A DNA stretch of 64,000 bases from Torymus aiolomorphi (taxonomy: Eukaryota > Arthropoda > Insecta > Hymenoptera > Torymidae), in the NCBI GenBank assembly GCA_036365515.1, contig CM070874.1:64065583-64129582 (forward strand), in the 5' to 3' direction. A model generated the notes under the pieces. It was given only the letters and a program-made list of their open reading frames with translations, did no database searches and had not been told where the DNA came from. Positions 11,840-22,768 of the stretch are shown here, one piece after another (the stretch's first letter is position 1; every line of letters begins with the position of its first letter). The position numbers and the translations under genes were made by a program.

Positions 11840-12740
11840 AATTCGCGCTCACCACATCCTTCATCCGCTCTCTCTCGCCTGGACCCGTCGCTGACCATCT
11901 CCACTCCGTTCCGCAATTTCAATACAAAGCCTCGTCGTCTGGCGACGACAAAAACGTCAAGACACCGCGGCAAAAATTCCAGCATCGCTCCTTCTGCGAA
12001 GTGTCAAATCCTCTTAGCATTAGAACCCAACGACCGCGCCGTTTCGAACGCCACACACGCGCGGGCAAATTTACGAGCGCGTAATTTACGCGCGACGTCG
12101 TCGTCGTCGTCTAGGCGCCTCTCTTTCTCGCCGCGTGAAAACACGCATATGTAGGCTCGCCTCACGCGTATATGTACGCGCCGATATACTTCAAAGCTCG
12201 CGCGCATTGTGTGTGCTGTGTTCCGCGTTGGTTAGCATTTCCTTCCATTTGCAAATGATATGCAGATTGCCCGGTAGTTTTGCCCGCTCGAGGGTAGCAG
12301 CTCGCCTTCGGAGGAGCCGGTAATTGGCCGCGTTGCGTCGGCTGCTGCTGCTGCGGCTGCATCATCTTCGCTTGGTTATATAGGAGTGTGGTTAAAGTTC
12401 GAGGAATAGGGTATAGAGTGGTATGGGAGAGCTGTGAGCAGCGCGCGTGAACGCGTACGTAGTCGCGATATCGATTAGGGAAATTCAGTGAAAGATCGTA
12501 TAGAAGTCGTTGATGATTACGTTTGCTTCTGCTTCATGGTAATGCTGAGTTTGCGCTCGCAGGTTGTTAAGGCGTTAGGTAACGTGTAATTTTGGGATTT
12601 TTTTTTATTCGGATGGATACTGTTGAGCGGAAGTGTGGATAGTCTTGAAGCAAGCGAGAAATGTCGTATTTTTTGGAGAATTAATAAGCTGATTATGAGA
12701 TGGGTGGATATCGTATTTGTTGGTGAAATCAATAGGGTAA
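11840..12740. promoter_or_regulatory. CpG island with skew reversal (island 8)
   Basis: Left shoulder C-rich (catccttcatccgctctc, ccatctccactccg). Core at 12040-12360 with cgtcgtcgtcgtc and tgctgctgctgcgg runs. Right shoulder strongly G-rich (gaatagggtatagagtgg, tatgggagagctgtg). Confidence 0.4.
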
Positions 12741-12744
12741 TGTG

Positions 12745-13535
12745 ATACATTTTTGCACTTTTAACAATCCTTCAGTAATCGGCAAATAAAAGTTGAAAAT
12801 AATAGTTCATATTTACAATGTTAGCATTTCTTCACAAAATTAAACAAAGTGAATATCCAGTATATCCAAGCTGGTATTGACCCTTTTCTAATTTTAAATA
12901 ATTGTATACGTGAGAAATCTTGGCAAATGCCGTTATACAATACGATATGTAAGCGAAAAGTAATAATACAAATTCTCACTGAATCCGTTGAATAATCAAG
13001 CTCATATTAATTTTTTTAATTTAATGAAATTATCTTATATTTTTTCATTCCTCTATCTGCTGATACAGCTTTTACTCGTGTTCTCATAGTAATTTTAACC
13101 GCCAGTATGGATTGTGATTGAATTTAAATTAAGCAACTTAATGTAGATCATCTGATTCTCGTGAGAACCGACATTCTCATCATGGCAACATACAGTAATT
13201 GGATCCGAGTACGTAAAACAGTCGACGTGTACATGCTCTTTGGTATAAGTTTCTAACGACGTTTATAATTTTTTAACAGTTCGAAGATCATTGCCATCCA
13301 ATATCTCATAGCTTACAGTAAAATTAAACAAATCTAGTAAGAATTACTTTATCAATCTATACGCAAGATGTATCGTTGATTTATATGCTAATATCTACAA
13401 CTCTGAATACAAAATAATTATTAATTACAAAATATTGGTGGTCACGTTGCATATAAGTTTTTATCTACTTTTATTTAAAAAAAAAAGTTACTGTAAGGTA
13501 AATTCTCATGCATACTTCGTACATTTAAAAGACAA
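12745..13535. other. AT-rich non-coding stretch
   Basis: AT-rich with no convincing ORF or repeat. Confidence 0.55.
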
Positions 13536-13539
13536 TAAT

Positions 13540-14260
13540 TTTGAATACGTCAAACCGCCGTACACATACCTAAACAAAAAGAGCGAAACATTGGAAAAAT
13601 GAAAAGTCTCCGTACACTTAACGACACCGCTGCCGCCGCATCAATTTTCTCAAAAACATCACTGACACAATAACGTTCTCCCTCGCTCGCGCTCGCGCAA
13701 TTACACACGCCGCTTATATACCTGAGCGCTCTCTTCTCTCTCTTCCGTGCGCGCGCGCCTGCGCGGCAAAGAAATCGTGTAATCAGCGGGTACGGGACGA
13801 TCGCGCCGACGACGTAACGGGAAGATGGGATAAGGAAGGAAAAGCAGAGAGAGAGAGAGAGAGAGAGAGCGCCGGCGCGATACGGGATTCGCGGAGCCGA
13901 GTAACACAACGCGGGCAAATTGAAAATTCCACGCGAATCTCGCCGGGCGATCTTTGCACGTGGAAAATCGGTCAGATCTGTTGTTGCTGTTCCTAAGTCT
14001 ATACTCCCCCCCTCGAGATATAATATGTGCGCGGCGCGATTGATTGTCGACGGCCTCGTTTTTCGGTGTGTTATTACACCTTTGGTGTTTTGGTGAGGGT
14101 CTCTCGTTTCGTCGGGAGCGAGACGACCGATTTGAGGGATATCGTGACGCATTGAAGTACGCGGTAAAGTGTGCTTTGGTGATCGGATGTTTTTCTGATC
14201 TGATAAATGTAGCGTGAGGTTTCGGGTGCACGTTACAAGTAAACAAATCGAGATTAGATT
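13540..14260. promoter_or_regulatory. CpG island with skew reversal (island 9)
   Basis: C-rich left side (caaaccgccgtacacatacc), core with a (GA)14 tract (13843-13869) and cgcgcgcg runs, then a G-rich right side (cctttggtgttttggtgagg). Two overlapping minus-strand frames (238 and 196 codons) are best explained by GC richness: neither shows domain-like sequence. Confidence 0.4.
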
Positions 14261-14264
14261 CGCC

Positions 14265-14525
14265 ATGCGTACTTTTCGTATTATACTTCACTTGAACTAA
14301 TATGGTGACGAAAGTTTTTATTTAGTGACCTTAGAATTACCGATGATGCCATGAATACTATATCTAATAATTTGAAGAATTGATTACGAATTGTCATCTT
14401 CCGTAAAGCTATAGTTTATAATTTTGAATTATTTTGAAGATGTTTAAATATTTATCGTTTACGTTATTATTATTCTAAAAAATTTAATGAGAATGAGAAT
14501 AAAAAATTATCTAAACGAAAAAATA
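14265..14525. other. AT-rich spacer between islands
   Basis: AT-rich, nothing recognisable. Confidence 0.5.
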
Positions 14526-14529
14526 TGAA

Positions 14530-14960
14530 AAATTCCGATACCTATCCGACCACCCATACCTCACAATCTTCTACATCCACCATTTACCCGTTAAAGACAC
14601 CCGAAAACTCCCTGTTGCGTATATATAGCAATCCACCAACATATCGCGAGCCTGAGATACCGGACATCGCGCAATTATCAGCGGCGAGAGATACGCGCGG
14701 CACGTGCGCAGGACCGCTGCTAATTGGATAATTGCGCTCTCTCGTTCTCTCTTTCTCTCTTTCTGCGAGGGCGGCATCGGACCGTAGCGCGCATTGTACC
14801 TTCGTTTGTGTCCTCGGAGGATACCGCTGACTTACTTTCGAAGAAGGTATAGCGGTTTGCCGAGCGCGGGGAGATAGTGGTTTTTTGAAATTGGGTTTTT
14901 TATAGAGTGTAAGGTATTGATAGCCAACCAGTTGTTTTTTTTTTGCGCCTGTACCACCAA
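14530..14960. promoter_or_regulatory. CpG island with skew reversal (island 10)
   Basis: C-rich left side (cctatccgaccacccatacc), CpG core at 14640-14820 with a CTCT tract (ctctctcgttctctctttct), G-rich right side (gcggggagatagtgg). Confidence 0.38.
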
Positions 14961-14964
14961 CGTT

Positions 14965-16120
14965 GATGCGTCGTTTATGGTCACGGTTTTTTCTGATCAG
15001 TATGCTGTATAATAATCTAAAATGAAAAGAGATTCGAAAGATCTTTTTTCATGTTTAATTTGACGGTAAAATTAATTTTATTTTGCTAAATATTGAGAAG
15101 TAGGCGTTACGGAGATAGTAATATGAAAAATTTCCAGTGATATGATTAGTAAAATAAAGTTTCTAGCATATATTCAAAACGAAATTATCAGCTCACTAAA
15201 TGTTAGTTAAGTGAATGTTTATATACAAAGGACTAATCATATTTTACTTCACCTCTATATATAAAGGCTTTGAAGCGTTTTGCTAAACGTTCAAAAAATA
15301 AGATACGTTTTTGCCTCATCGCTATAAATAAATTATCGATGAAGATCGACTCATGTTCGTCCAAGATAGATACCGACTTTCTTCCGATAGAAGTATCTTC
15401 ATGGACGTTTAACGTAATTAAGTGATTTAAAAGCTAATTTTATGGTAACATTTCATTTAAGATACTGAGAGCTTGTTCATTATAATGATGGACAACCAAT
15501 ATGAACCCTTAATCATACTTGAAAAAATAGACAATAATAACAGCAAATACTTGCACAATTTTCGTAATTATAGAAAATTAAGGTAATAATTATATAAGCT
15601 TTGTATGTACCGCGATTGGCTTGTTTTATTACATGAGAAATTCTCAAATTTAGCGCAAGTCAGCTCATGTAGGTTAAAAAATACTTAATTTTTCTTACCT
15701 TCGCATAACATTTATGTGCCGGTTTAAAATTTTTTTTTATAAAACTTACTTTTTATTAACTTTTATTTAGTCTTCTAAAGTTGCCACAGGCTGTGAAAAC
15801 GTAAGAATTATCATACTTATATAAAATTTTACAGTAGTAAAGTATTGTTATTTTTAAATTTGCACAGACTGTTCTTGCTTTACTAGACAATAAACTATCT
15901 TGTTTTCTAAACTGTTTCTAATTGTCACTAAACATATAATCTTTTACAATGAACCGTTATTAAAATAGTCAAATATAATATTTTAATACAGGTACGCAGA
16001 CGAAAAAAAATTTACAACATATTTTATTAAACTTCAATAATTAAATTTTGAATTACACAAAACGCGCGGAAGGTAACACCTTGATGTCCCAAGCAACTTC
16101 AACTTCATTGCTTAATAACA
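14965..16120. other. AT-rich non-coding stretch with an imperfect hairpin
   Basis: Mostly featureless AT-rich DNA. At about 15354-15412 cgtccaagatagatacc and agaagtatcttcatggacg form an imperfect stem-loop of about 58 nt. It is hairpin-precursor sized, but the pairing has several bulges and matches no miRNA I recognise. Confidence 0.4.
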
Positions 16121-16129
16121 GCTTTTAAC

Positions 16130-16500
16130 GCAACTCACCTAAAATAGAGAAGACGTAATTCAATTTCACATCTCTCGCACTAATACCAAATTCCAGAATT
16201 TGTACATTTTCTCTCCTCGCTCTAGACAAAAATAATACCCAGCCGTCACAGTGCTCTTAACAAACTGTCAGATGTACAATCGTCATTTTTGTCGCTTATT
16301 GCGCGGAAAAATATCGCCTCTCCTTCGTAAAGCAGAAGAGTATTTTCGCCCTAACAACGCCCGTAAAACACGCTAAATAATTTCAATGAGCACCGTGGGT
16401 ATAATAGTCGGCGACGCGCAAAATCGTCATTACGCTCGCGCACTCGCGGTGTGACGGAAGGAGGAGAAGGTAAAGGCAAGACGGAAAGCGAAAACGAAGG

Positions 16501-16581
<81 letters not shown>

Positions 16582-16720
16582 CGACAGTGCATGCGCAAAT
16601 GAAACTTACATAACCTAGTCAGTGCGCCGGGCGCGCGTTGATGGGTCGGTTAATAAATTTAATTCCGTCGACGTGTGGGTATGTATGTTGCACGTCGGTA
16701 AGAAGCTGAAGATGACGATT
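16130..16720. promoter_or_regulatory. CpG island with long GA microsatellite (island 11)
   Basis: C-rich left flank (ccttgatgtcccaagc, cagccgtcacagtgc). A near-perfect (GA)36 tract occupies 16507-16578. CpG-rich right side (gcgccgggcgcgcg). Long GA tracts are binding sites for GAGA-type factors in insects (family knowledge). Function here is inferred. Confidence 0.4.
16507..16578. repeat. (GA)n microsatellite
   Basis: About 36 uninterrupted GA units. The Ser/Leu run in the minus-strand frame over this interval is an artefact of the repeat. Confidence 0.97.
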
Positions 16721-17085
16721 GCGATAGGGTGCAATTTCAGTCTCGATTTCTTACGACGCGTTTATCTTTTTCTCATTGTTTCCTGTCTTTTTGTTTAGTT
16801 TTGTCGTTTCCTTCTTGCTCTTTAGTTGCGAGTTTCTGCTCGTTCGCGCCGTATATACTTGCACCGCTTTATGCATTACAAGTGTATTTTAGCTATGAAT
16901 ATACTGGCATGTTTGAGTAAAACTTAGTATTTCTTCTTGTCGTGTAAATTTACGAAAGGCAAGTATGTATTATCTTCAGCTGTGTGCAGAGGCTAATTAA
17001 AAGAAAAAAGGCGAGAAATTTGTTAAAAAATGATAATAAGTCAAATGTAGCAAGTATACGAGCAATTCCTGGGAAATTTCCCTCT
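16720..17085. other. AT/GT-rich transition without gene
   Basis: T-rich frame on the plus strand (16729-16920) looks like chance. Nothing else is seen before the large inverted-repeat element. Confidence 0.45.
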
Positions 17086-17376
17086 TACGTCGCCAAAAAA
17101 AATGAAAAATTTTTTTGAATGCACACTTATCAAACAAGGTTTTTCTCGTTTCTTGAACCTTACAGAACGTGAAAAAACGTGTGTTCCAAGCCGATTGAGT
17201 GGTATCATTTTTTTACAGCACTTTTAATTTTTCTTATGGAAATTTAACATGGGAAAAATGGGTGAAAAGTTGTCATTGATGATGAACCAATAACAGGCTA
17301 TTGAAGAGGCTATACCAAACTCCACAAAAAAGGGATTAAAGTTGAAAAATAGAGGTTTAATTTGAGAGGGCAATCG

Positions 17377-17550
17377 TTAAAATCGGTCCATTCGGTGCAA
17401 AGCTACGTGAATTTGAAATTGAATGAAAAGTGCGAAAAATGACGAAAATTTTAAGAATTACGATGTTTTGGCAAAAATCGCTCATTTTTGGTAATTTTCC
17501 GCCATTTTCAAATTCACGTAGCTTTGCACCGAATCGACCGATTTTAAGGG
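17377..17550. mobile_element. 174-bp palindromic MITE nested in the left arm
   Basis: Inverted ends ttaaaatcggtccattcgg and its near-complement cgaatcgaccgattttaa flank a short AT-rich centre. The right arm of the host element has the uninterrupted sequence (gagggcaatcg joined to tctattaagc), which gives the empty site directly. The insertion therefore post-dates formation of the inverted repeats. No obvious target duplication beyond a possible TTAA end. Confidence 0.8.
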
Positions 17551-17701
17551 TCTATTAAGCTGCAGTAGGCAGTATAGCGTAATCCAAAATAAGTTATCAG
17601 ATAATGTTTAACTAATTTTTAGCTAATCTATTACCACTAGTAATAATTTTTAGCCAGTGCCAATCGTTTGTTATCACTTAACACGCTAGCTGAATTTTTA
17701 A

Positions 17702-18697
17702 GCCAGCGGAATCTCGCACAGTTTCCGCTAAAACAGAGTTACGAAAGCGATTCAGGCGGCAACATTTATAGCTCGGCAACCACTTGAAGATAGCACTGCT
17801 TAAAATTCCAAGGGGTTGATTTTTAACCACCCCCACCCCTAAATAACTCGATAATTCCTAAAAACACACGATACTCTGAACGTAACCACTTGCGCGAGTA
17901 CAAAATGGCTCAAAATGTATTATTATAATTTATTACCACCGAAAATAATTTCTAGCCACCCCCCTAAAATGCAGTAGCCCCTTTTTACGCGAAAAATACT
18001 ATTTAAGCCAGCGGAATCTCGCACAGTTTCCGCTAAAATAGAGTTACGAAAGCGATTCAGGCGGCAAAATTTTTAGCTCGGCAAGCACTTGCAGATAGCA
18101 CTGCTTAAAATTCCAAGGGGAACCACCTTTTTTAACCACCTCCACCCCTAAATAACTCGATAATTCCTAAAAACACACGGTACCCTGAACGTAAGCACTT
18201 GCGCCAGTACAAAATGGCTCAAAATGCATTATTATAATTTATTACCACCGAAAATAATTTCTAGCCACCTCCTGAAATGCAGTAGCCCCTTTTTACGCGA
18301 AAAATACTATTTAAGCCAGAGGAATCTCGCACAGTTTCCGCTAAAATAGAGTTACGAAAGCGATTCAGGCGGTAAAATTTTTAGCTCGGCAAGCACTTGA
18401 AGATAGCACTGCTTAAAATTCCAAGGGGTTGATTTTTAACCACCCCCACCCCTAAATAACTCGATAATTCCTAAAAACACACGGTACTCTGAACGTAATC
18501 ACTTGCGCCAGTACAAAATGGCTCAAAATGCATTATTATAACTTATTACCACCGAAAATAATTTCTAGCCACCCCCTAAAATGCATTAGCCCCTTTTTAC
18601 GCGAAAAATACGATTTAAGCCAGCGGAATCTCGCACAGTTTCCGCTAAAACAGAGTTACGAAAGCGATTCAGGCGGCAACATTTATAGCTCGGTAAC
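17702..18697. repeat. 305-bp tandem array, about 3.3 copies
   Basis: Units start at gccagcggaatctcgcacag at 17702, 18007, 18315 (gccagaggaatctcgc) and 18619 (partial), giving periods of 305, 308 and 304 bp. Copies differ by point changes and short indels (for example an inserted accacctttttt in copy 2). The first part of the unit also occurs inverted at the inner edge of the right arm (18696-18745), so the array grew from the arm's own inner end. Confidence 0.9.
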
Positions 18698-19144
18698 TCT
18701 ATTTTAGCGGAAATAGTGCAAGATTCCGCTGGCTTAAAAATTAAGCTAGCATGTTAAATGATAACAAACGATTGGCACTGGCTAAAAATTATTACTAGTG
18801 GTAATAAATTAGCTAAAAATTAGTTAAAAATTATCTGAATACTTATTTTGGATTACGCTATACTACCTACTGCAGCTTAATAGACGATTGCCCTCTCAAA
18901 TGAAAGCTCTATTCTTCAACTTTAATCGTTTTTTTTGCGGAATTTGGTTTGGCCTCTTCAATAGCTTGTTATTGGTTCCTCGTCAATGACAACTTTTCAT
19001 CCATTTTTCCCATGTTAAATTTCCATAAGAAAAATTAAAAGTGTTGTAAAAAATGATACCACTCAATTGGCTTGGAACACACGTTTTTTCACGTTCTGTA
19101 AGGTTCAAGAAATGAGAAAAACCTTGTGTTAATGGTTTCCTTAC

Positions 19145-21137
19145 CCAATTCACGTATTTCGAAAACTTTATCGTTCATAGCGATAAACAGGTACGACAGA
19201 CTCTCCGTCTAGGCGAGATGTATATCGAAAGGTTCATCGAGCGAGGCCAGCACCCAGTATCGCACGTCTGGATCGGTATCTGTAATACCGACGACGAGAA
19301 GCTTGCCTAGCACACTAGACACTGTGCTGGTAACAGTGGGTCCAGGCTGGCCGAGAGCAAGTCGCAGCAACCGCGAACAGATCTTGACAGCCTCGTGCCG
19401 TACTTCTGGCTCTTTCCGGGTAAGGAACTAATCAGCGCAGCGTCGTACAAACTGGAGCAGAGAATTGCCGTCGAAATTGAAGGTGCCGAGGGTCCGCAGA
19501 CTCAGGACTGTTGAGGCAACGTCGATTTCCGTCGGCGGAGCAGAGACTGGACTGGCAGCGGTCCACGGAGCGCCTGGGTGACGTAACGGTTTGTACATCA
19601 GCACCTGTGAGAGCATGCGTAGGAGACCCTGCGATATGTTCGGCTTCAGAGACGGTACGCTGTGGGCCAGCTCTCGTAGGGTCGTTAGTATGGGCGAGAG
19701 TCCGGTTGCCAGCTTGGGTTCTAGTAGGTCGCGGACGTCGGCTGTTATTGTTTGCTTTACTGCATGGCTGAGCAGAGTGATGCAGACAAAGACGGCGGGC
19801 TCGAGTGTTGAGCTCCTCTTCTTATTCGGGGTTTCTTTGGACGGCAGCGAGCTTTTCATCACCTCCATGATCTTTGGCAGATAGGGTTTGATTGCTTCGT
19901 CTACGGCAACGGCGATCAGTCCGATAGTTGTGAATTCCGCCGCTCTGTCCTTTTCTCTGCCCCGCAAGCTCAACAGCAGGTAGTTGAGAACCTCGCGTAG
20001 ATTGTCGGCAACAAATTTGTCTTTGTCGAAGGCGCCAAGTCGGGGCAGTAACTTCATGAGGGCATTCTGGATGTGCCCATTGCGACTGTGTCGCTGGTTG
20101 ATCACGTCGCTGTTGATATCGTCGAGCTTCTCGAGCATGAGACTGCGATAGACGGCTGCCTCATGAATCGGATAGAGGCTATGCTGGACACTCGATGCGT
20201 TCTGTGATGCGACCATTTCGATACAAGGCTCGTCCTCAATCTGGGCATCAACGATAGAATATCGTTTTCGTTCGTTTGCGAGGAGCAGTTTAGTCGATCC
20301 ATTAGATCCTCGTAAAGTCGTTCCCATTGAAGATTACTGCAACGTAGCAGCTCATTCAGAAACTAGAAGCGATCCGTGAATACGTTCGTTTCGGTTAAAA
20401 CCCTTCTCGCGACTGTAGACGTCTTCGAAGCCAGCCACTATCTCGTCGTAGCATTGTTTGTACCACTGGGATTTGTGCATCTGCTTGGCAGTCTCGCCCT
20501 GAGCCGTCACCACTAGAGCTGCCGTGAGTGCCTCGACTGCTCCTTCTCTGATCACGGGCTTAGAATCTCGTACAGCATTGAATATGACCTCGAAGAACTG
20601 TATCACCTGTTGGAAGAAGTATGTAGGCATGGAAACTGCAAGTTCCTTGAGAACAAGGACAGCTGCGTGTCGTTTGTTTTCAGTTTTCATGTTTGTCACC
20701 GCTGAGCCACCCAAAAGCTCTCTTGACTTCAAATTCCACATATTCTGCAGTAAAGGTACCAGATACCAGAGCTAACTTTCCAACTGTCTTGGCAGCTACT
20801 TCCATAACTCCAACATCATCGGAGGTAATTGGCAAATCTTATAGTGCGAGTATTGATGTTTCCTACGTCTGCTCCAATGAGGCAAACAATTGCCAGTATT
20901 CCTCCCTTCTTCTCATTTATATCTGAGCCGGATACCATTTCAAATATGTAGTGATTGAATTTATCCATGAAGGCTGTGATTTCTTCTTGCGTGACTTTGC
21001 GTAGCTCTGTCTTGACATAAAGACAGAGCTGGCGAGCTGTCTTATTCCAGACATCTTCATGTTTTGATTTGAGCCGCTGTACAAACTATAACCAGCGAAC
21101 TTGTCATCTTTATGATGACAATCTAGTCACTCACCGC
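19145..21137 (-). pseudogene. Tor: Decayed duplicate of the N-terminal exon of TOR kinase
   Basis: The minus strand encodes the HEAT-repeat N-terminus of Target of Rapamycin, from a start-like MTSSLV at 21107 to a break after KVFEIREL near 19145. Recognisable blocks in order are [138 protein letters not shown] and VLASLDEPFDIHLA. It is broken. Frame changes occur near 21085, 20825, 20700, 20355 and 20240, and in-frame TAG stops at 19428-19430 and 19209-19211. The kinase part is absent. The exon is flanked by a splice acceptor (tttttaattctag, exon from 21137) and a donor (ttgg|gtaagg, GT at 19144-19143) whose phase fits the expected Ala codon. That indicates a DNA-level exon duplication rather than a retrocopy. 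The functional gene must lie elsewhere. Confidence 0.92.
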
Positions 21138-21480
21138 CTAGAATTAAAAAATATACTAATGTAAAGACATTTCTAAAAAGAATAAGACAATAATTAGTAC
21201 ATCTTAAATTACTTATTAGTGAATATAGCATATTTGCTCACAGTTGTTTTGTCGAAATATTTAGTCTTTAATGACTGAAAAAATTAAAATGATGAAAAAT
21301 CAGTACATCGGTAAGGTAGAGTCAATTTTTCGTGCTCACATGGCCTTAACACGTATACTCCACCACCACCTCTCCACACATACACGTTTTCCTCGAGCCT
21401 TCAGCGTCTATGGTTTGCAGTTCATTTTGTATTTAGTTGGGCGCCATTTGTAATATAGTGTTTGATTACCTTACTCCTAA
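21138..21480. other. AT-rich sequence, possible relic of a TOR intron
   Basis: Starts (minus-strand sense) with an intron-like polypyrimidine tract before the TOR acceptor. Farther right it is generic AT-rich DNA with a short CCACCACC patch. How far the duplicated segment extends cannot be told without the parent locus. Confidence 0.4.
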
Positions 21481-22295
21481 GAGTCAGTATTGTCCTGAGC
21501 CCCCTTACCAATCACTACGCCACGATCACTTACTCCTTACCGGATGTTGAGTCTCGACTCTCTCGGGTGGTTCGAAGGAACTGCACGACCACACTGAACT
21601 ACGACACAAAAACCCACGACGACTTATAACCGCTACATTATTGCCCTGAAAATGTGTAGGGAGAAAGTGGGAATAGACACGCACACATATAAATTACACT
21701 CGCTAATGAGAACACAAAGACTGAGATTAACTAAGTTTATTAAAACTCAAGAATGGCACTAACTGCCGCGGGAACCTTCCGCTGGCCTCCTGGAATGGTA
21801 GCTTGCCTGAAACAAAACCACAATATGAACGCTCAACCCACTGATTCACGAGTAACGGCTGGGATGGCTACCAATCCGAATGATCGCTGCGCCTAATAAG
21901 CCTCGACCGTCCCCGGAGGTGATCAACTCCGCGCAACCTGAAAGGATAAAGGACTCGATCCATCAACCTCGACACCACACAATGTCACTCAACCCAATTA
22001 CCACACAAACGTTCTTCCACTTACTCTACTGCTGGCAGGTTCTGTTGGCGTTCTACTTCGCTATTCCAGTGCGACTTACTAGCTGGTTAGATAGAATCAG
22101 AGAGAGCGACCGCTTCAACTCTCTCCAGCTCATCACCTCGCTTTCGACCCTTTTGTGACTCATGTTTATCGGTGATTGGCCCCTCTCCCCCTTTCTATAC
22201 TATCGCGGGGCTTTTCCATGACTCGCAGGTAATTAGAATCGTGATAGGGCTCTAGAAGGGCATGCGCAGTCGTTTCCCTCATCTCACCTCAATCA
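21480..22295 (-). mobile_element. Unclassified segment, possible solo LTR
   Basis: About 0.8 kb of even, moderately GC-rich sequence, compositionally unlike both the AT-rich background and the CpG islands. In minus-strand sense it contains a polyadenylation signal (ttttaataaacttagttaat near 21730). No long ORF. The composition and AATAAA are compatible with a solo LTR, but I see no secure TG...CA ends or target duplication. Confidence 0.3.
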
Positions 22296-22302
22296 AAGAT
22301 TG

Positions 22303-22768
22303 ACCAAAATTAAATATAAACAAAATCATAAGGACAAGTTTGTACACAACACATCTGTATCTCATATTTCGTTACTGTTTAACGATCAATTTGAAAAAAT
22401 AGCAACAATACTTAAATCTTATAGTTTTCGGGTCTTACCCATAGTCAAAAAGAGTTTTAATTCCGTGATAAAATTAGGTAAAGACGTTACTAAAAAGTGG
22501 GATCGGACTAACATAGTTTATAAGTTTTTTTGTAAATCGTGTCCTGCATCATATGTAGACGAAACTAAACACACGCTTAAGACTAGAATTACCGAACATC
22601 GAAATAATAAAAATCCAGATGCAGTGGTTACGAAACAAAACTAATTTTCAGCATGATTTTGACTGGGATAATGCGAAAATTTTAGATTATGAATCTAATT
22701 ATAAGAAACGATTATTATCAGAAATGTTACACATCAAATATAATATTAATAACATAAACATAAACTGA
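22303..22768 (+). mobile_element. 3' end of a Penelope-like element (GIY-YIG endonuclease relic)
   Basis: The plus frame reads VTKKWDRTNIVYKFFCKSCP, then ASYVDETKHTLKTRITEHRN, a Penelope-like GIY-YIG domain with the CxxC pair (CKSC), the LKTR arginine and the EH motif. The usual YVGET glycine is Asp here (YVDET). A frameshift at about 22630 separates this from FQHDFDWDNAKILDYESNYK and KRLLSEMLHIKYN, which holds the conserved Glu (SEMLHI) and ends at TGA 22766-22768. The reverse transcriptase is missing, so the copy is 5'-truncated and dead. Confidence 0.82.

Larger units (their letters stand above)
17128..19132. mobile_element. 2-kb element with long terminal inverted repeats and central tandem array
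   Basis: The left arm begins near caaggtttttctcgtttctt (17132). The right arm ends with its complement near 19128. The arms match over about 430 bp, through shared blocks such as gaacgtgaaaaaacgtgtgt, catgggaaaaatgg, gagagggcaatcg, gctgcagtaggcagtatag and taataatttttagccagtgc. Between them lies a 305-bp tandem array. No transposase ORF is present, so it is non-autonomous. The long arms plus internal tandem repeats resemble Foldback-like or MULE-like elements, but I cannot assign a superfamily and no clear target duplication is visible. It abuts the TOR exon copy on its right. Confidence 0.75.

Noticed and set aside
13550..14291. Overlapping 238- and 196-codon minus-strand ORFs
   Set aside because: They lie in two frames over the same CpG island, contain Ser/Leu runs from a GA tract and show no domain-like pattern or splice support.
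15354..15412. miRNA precursor
   Set aside because: The stem has several bulges and no arm matches a miRNA I recognise. It is kept only as a hairpin note.
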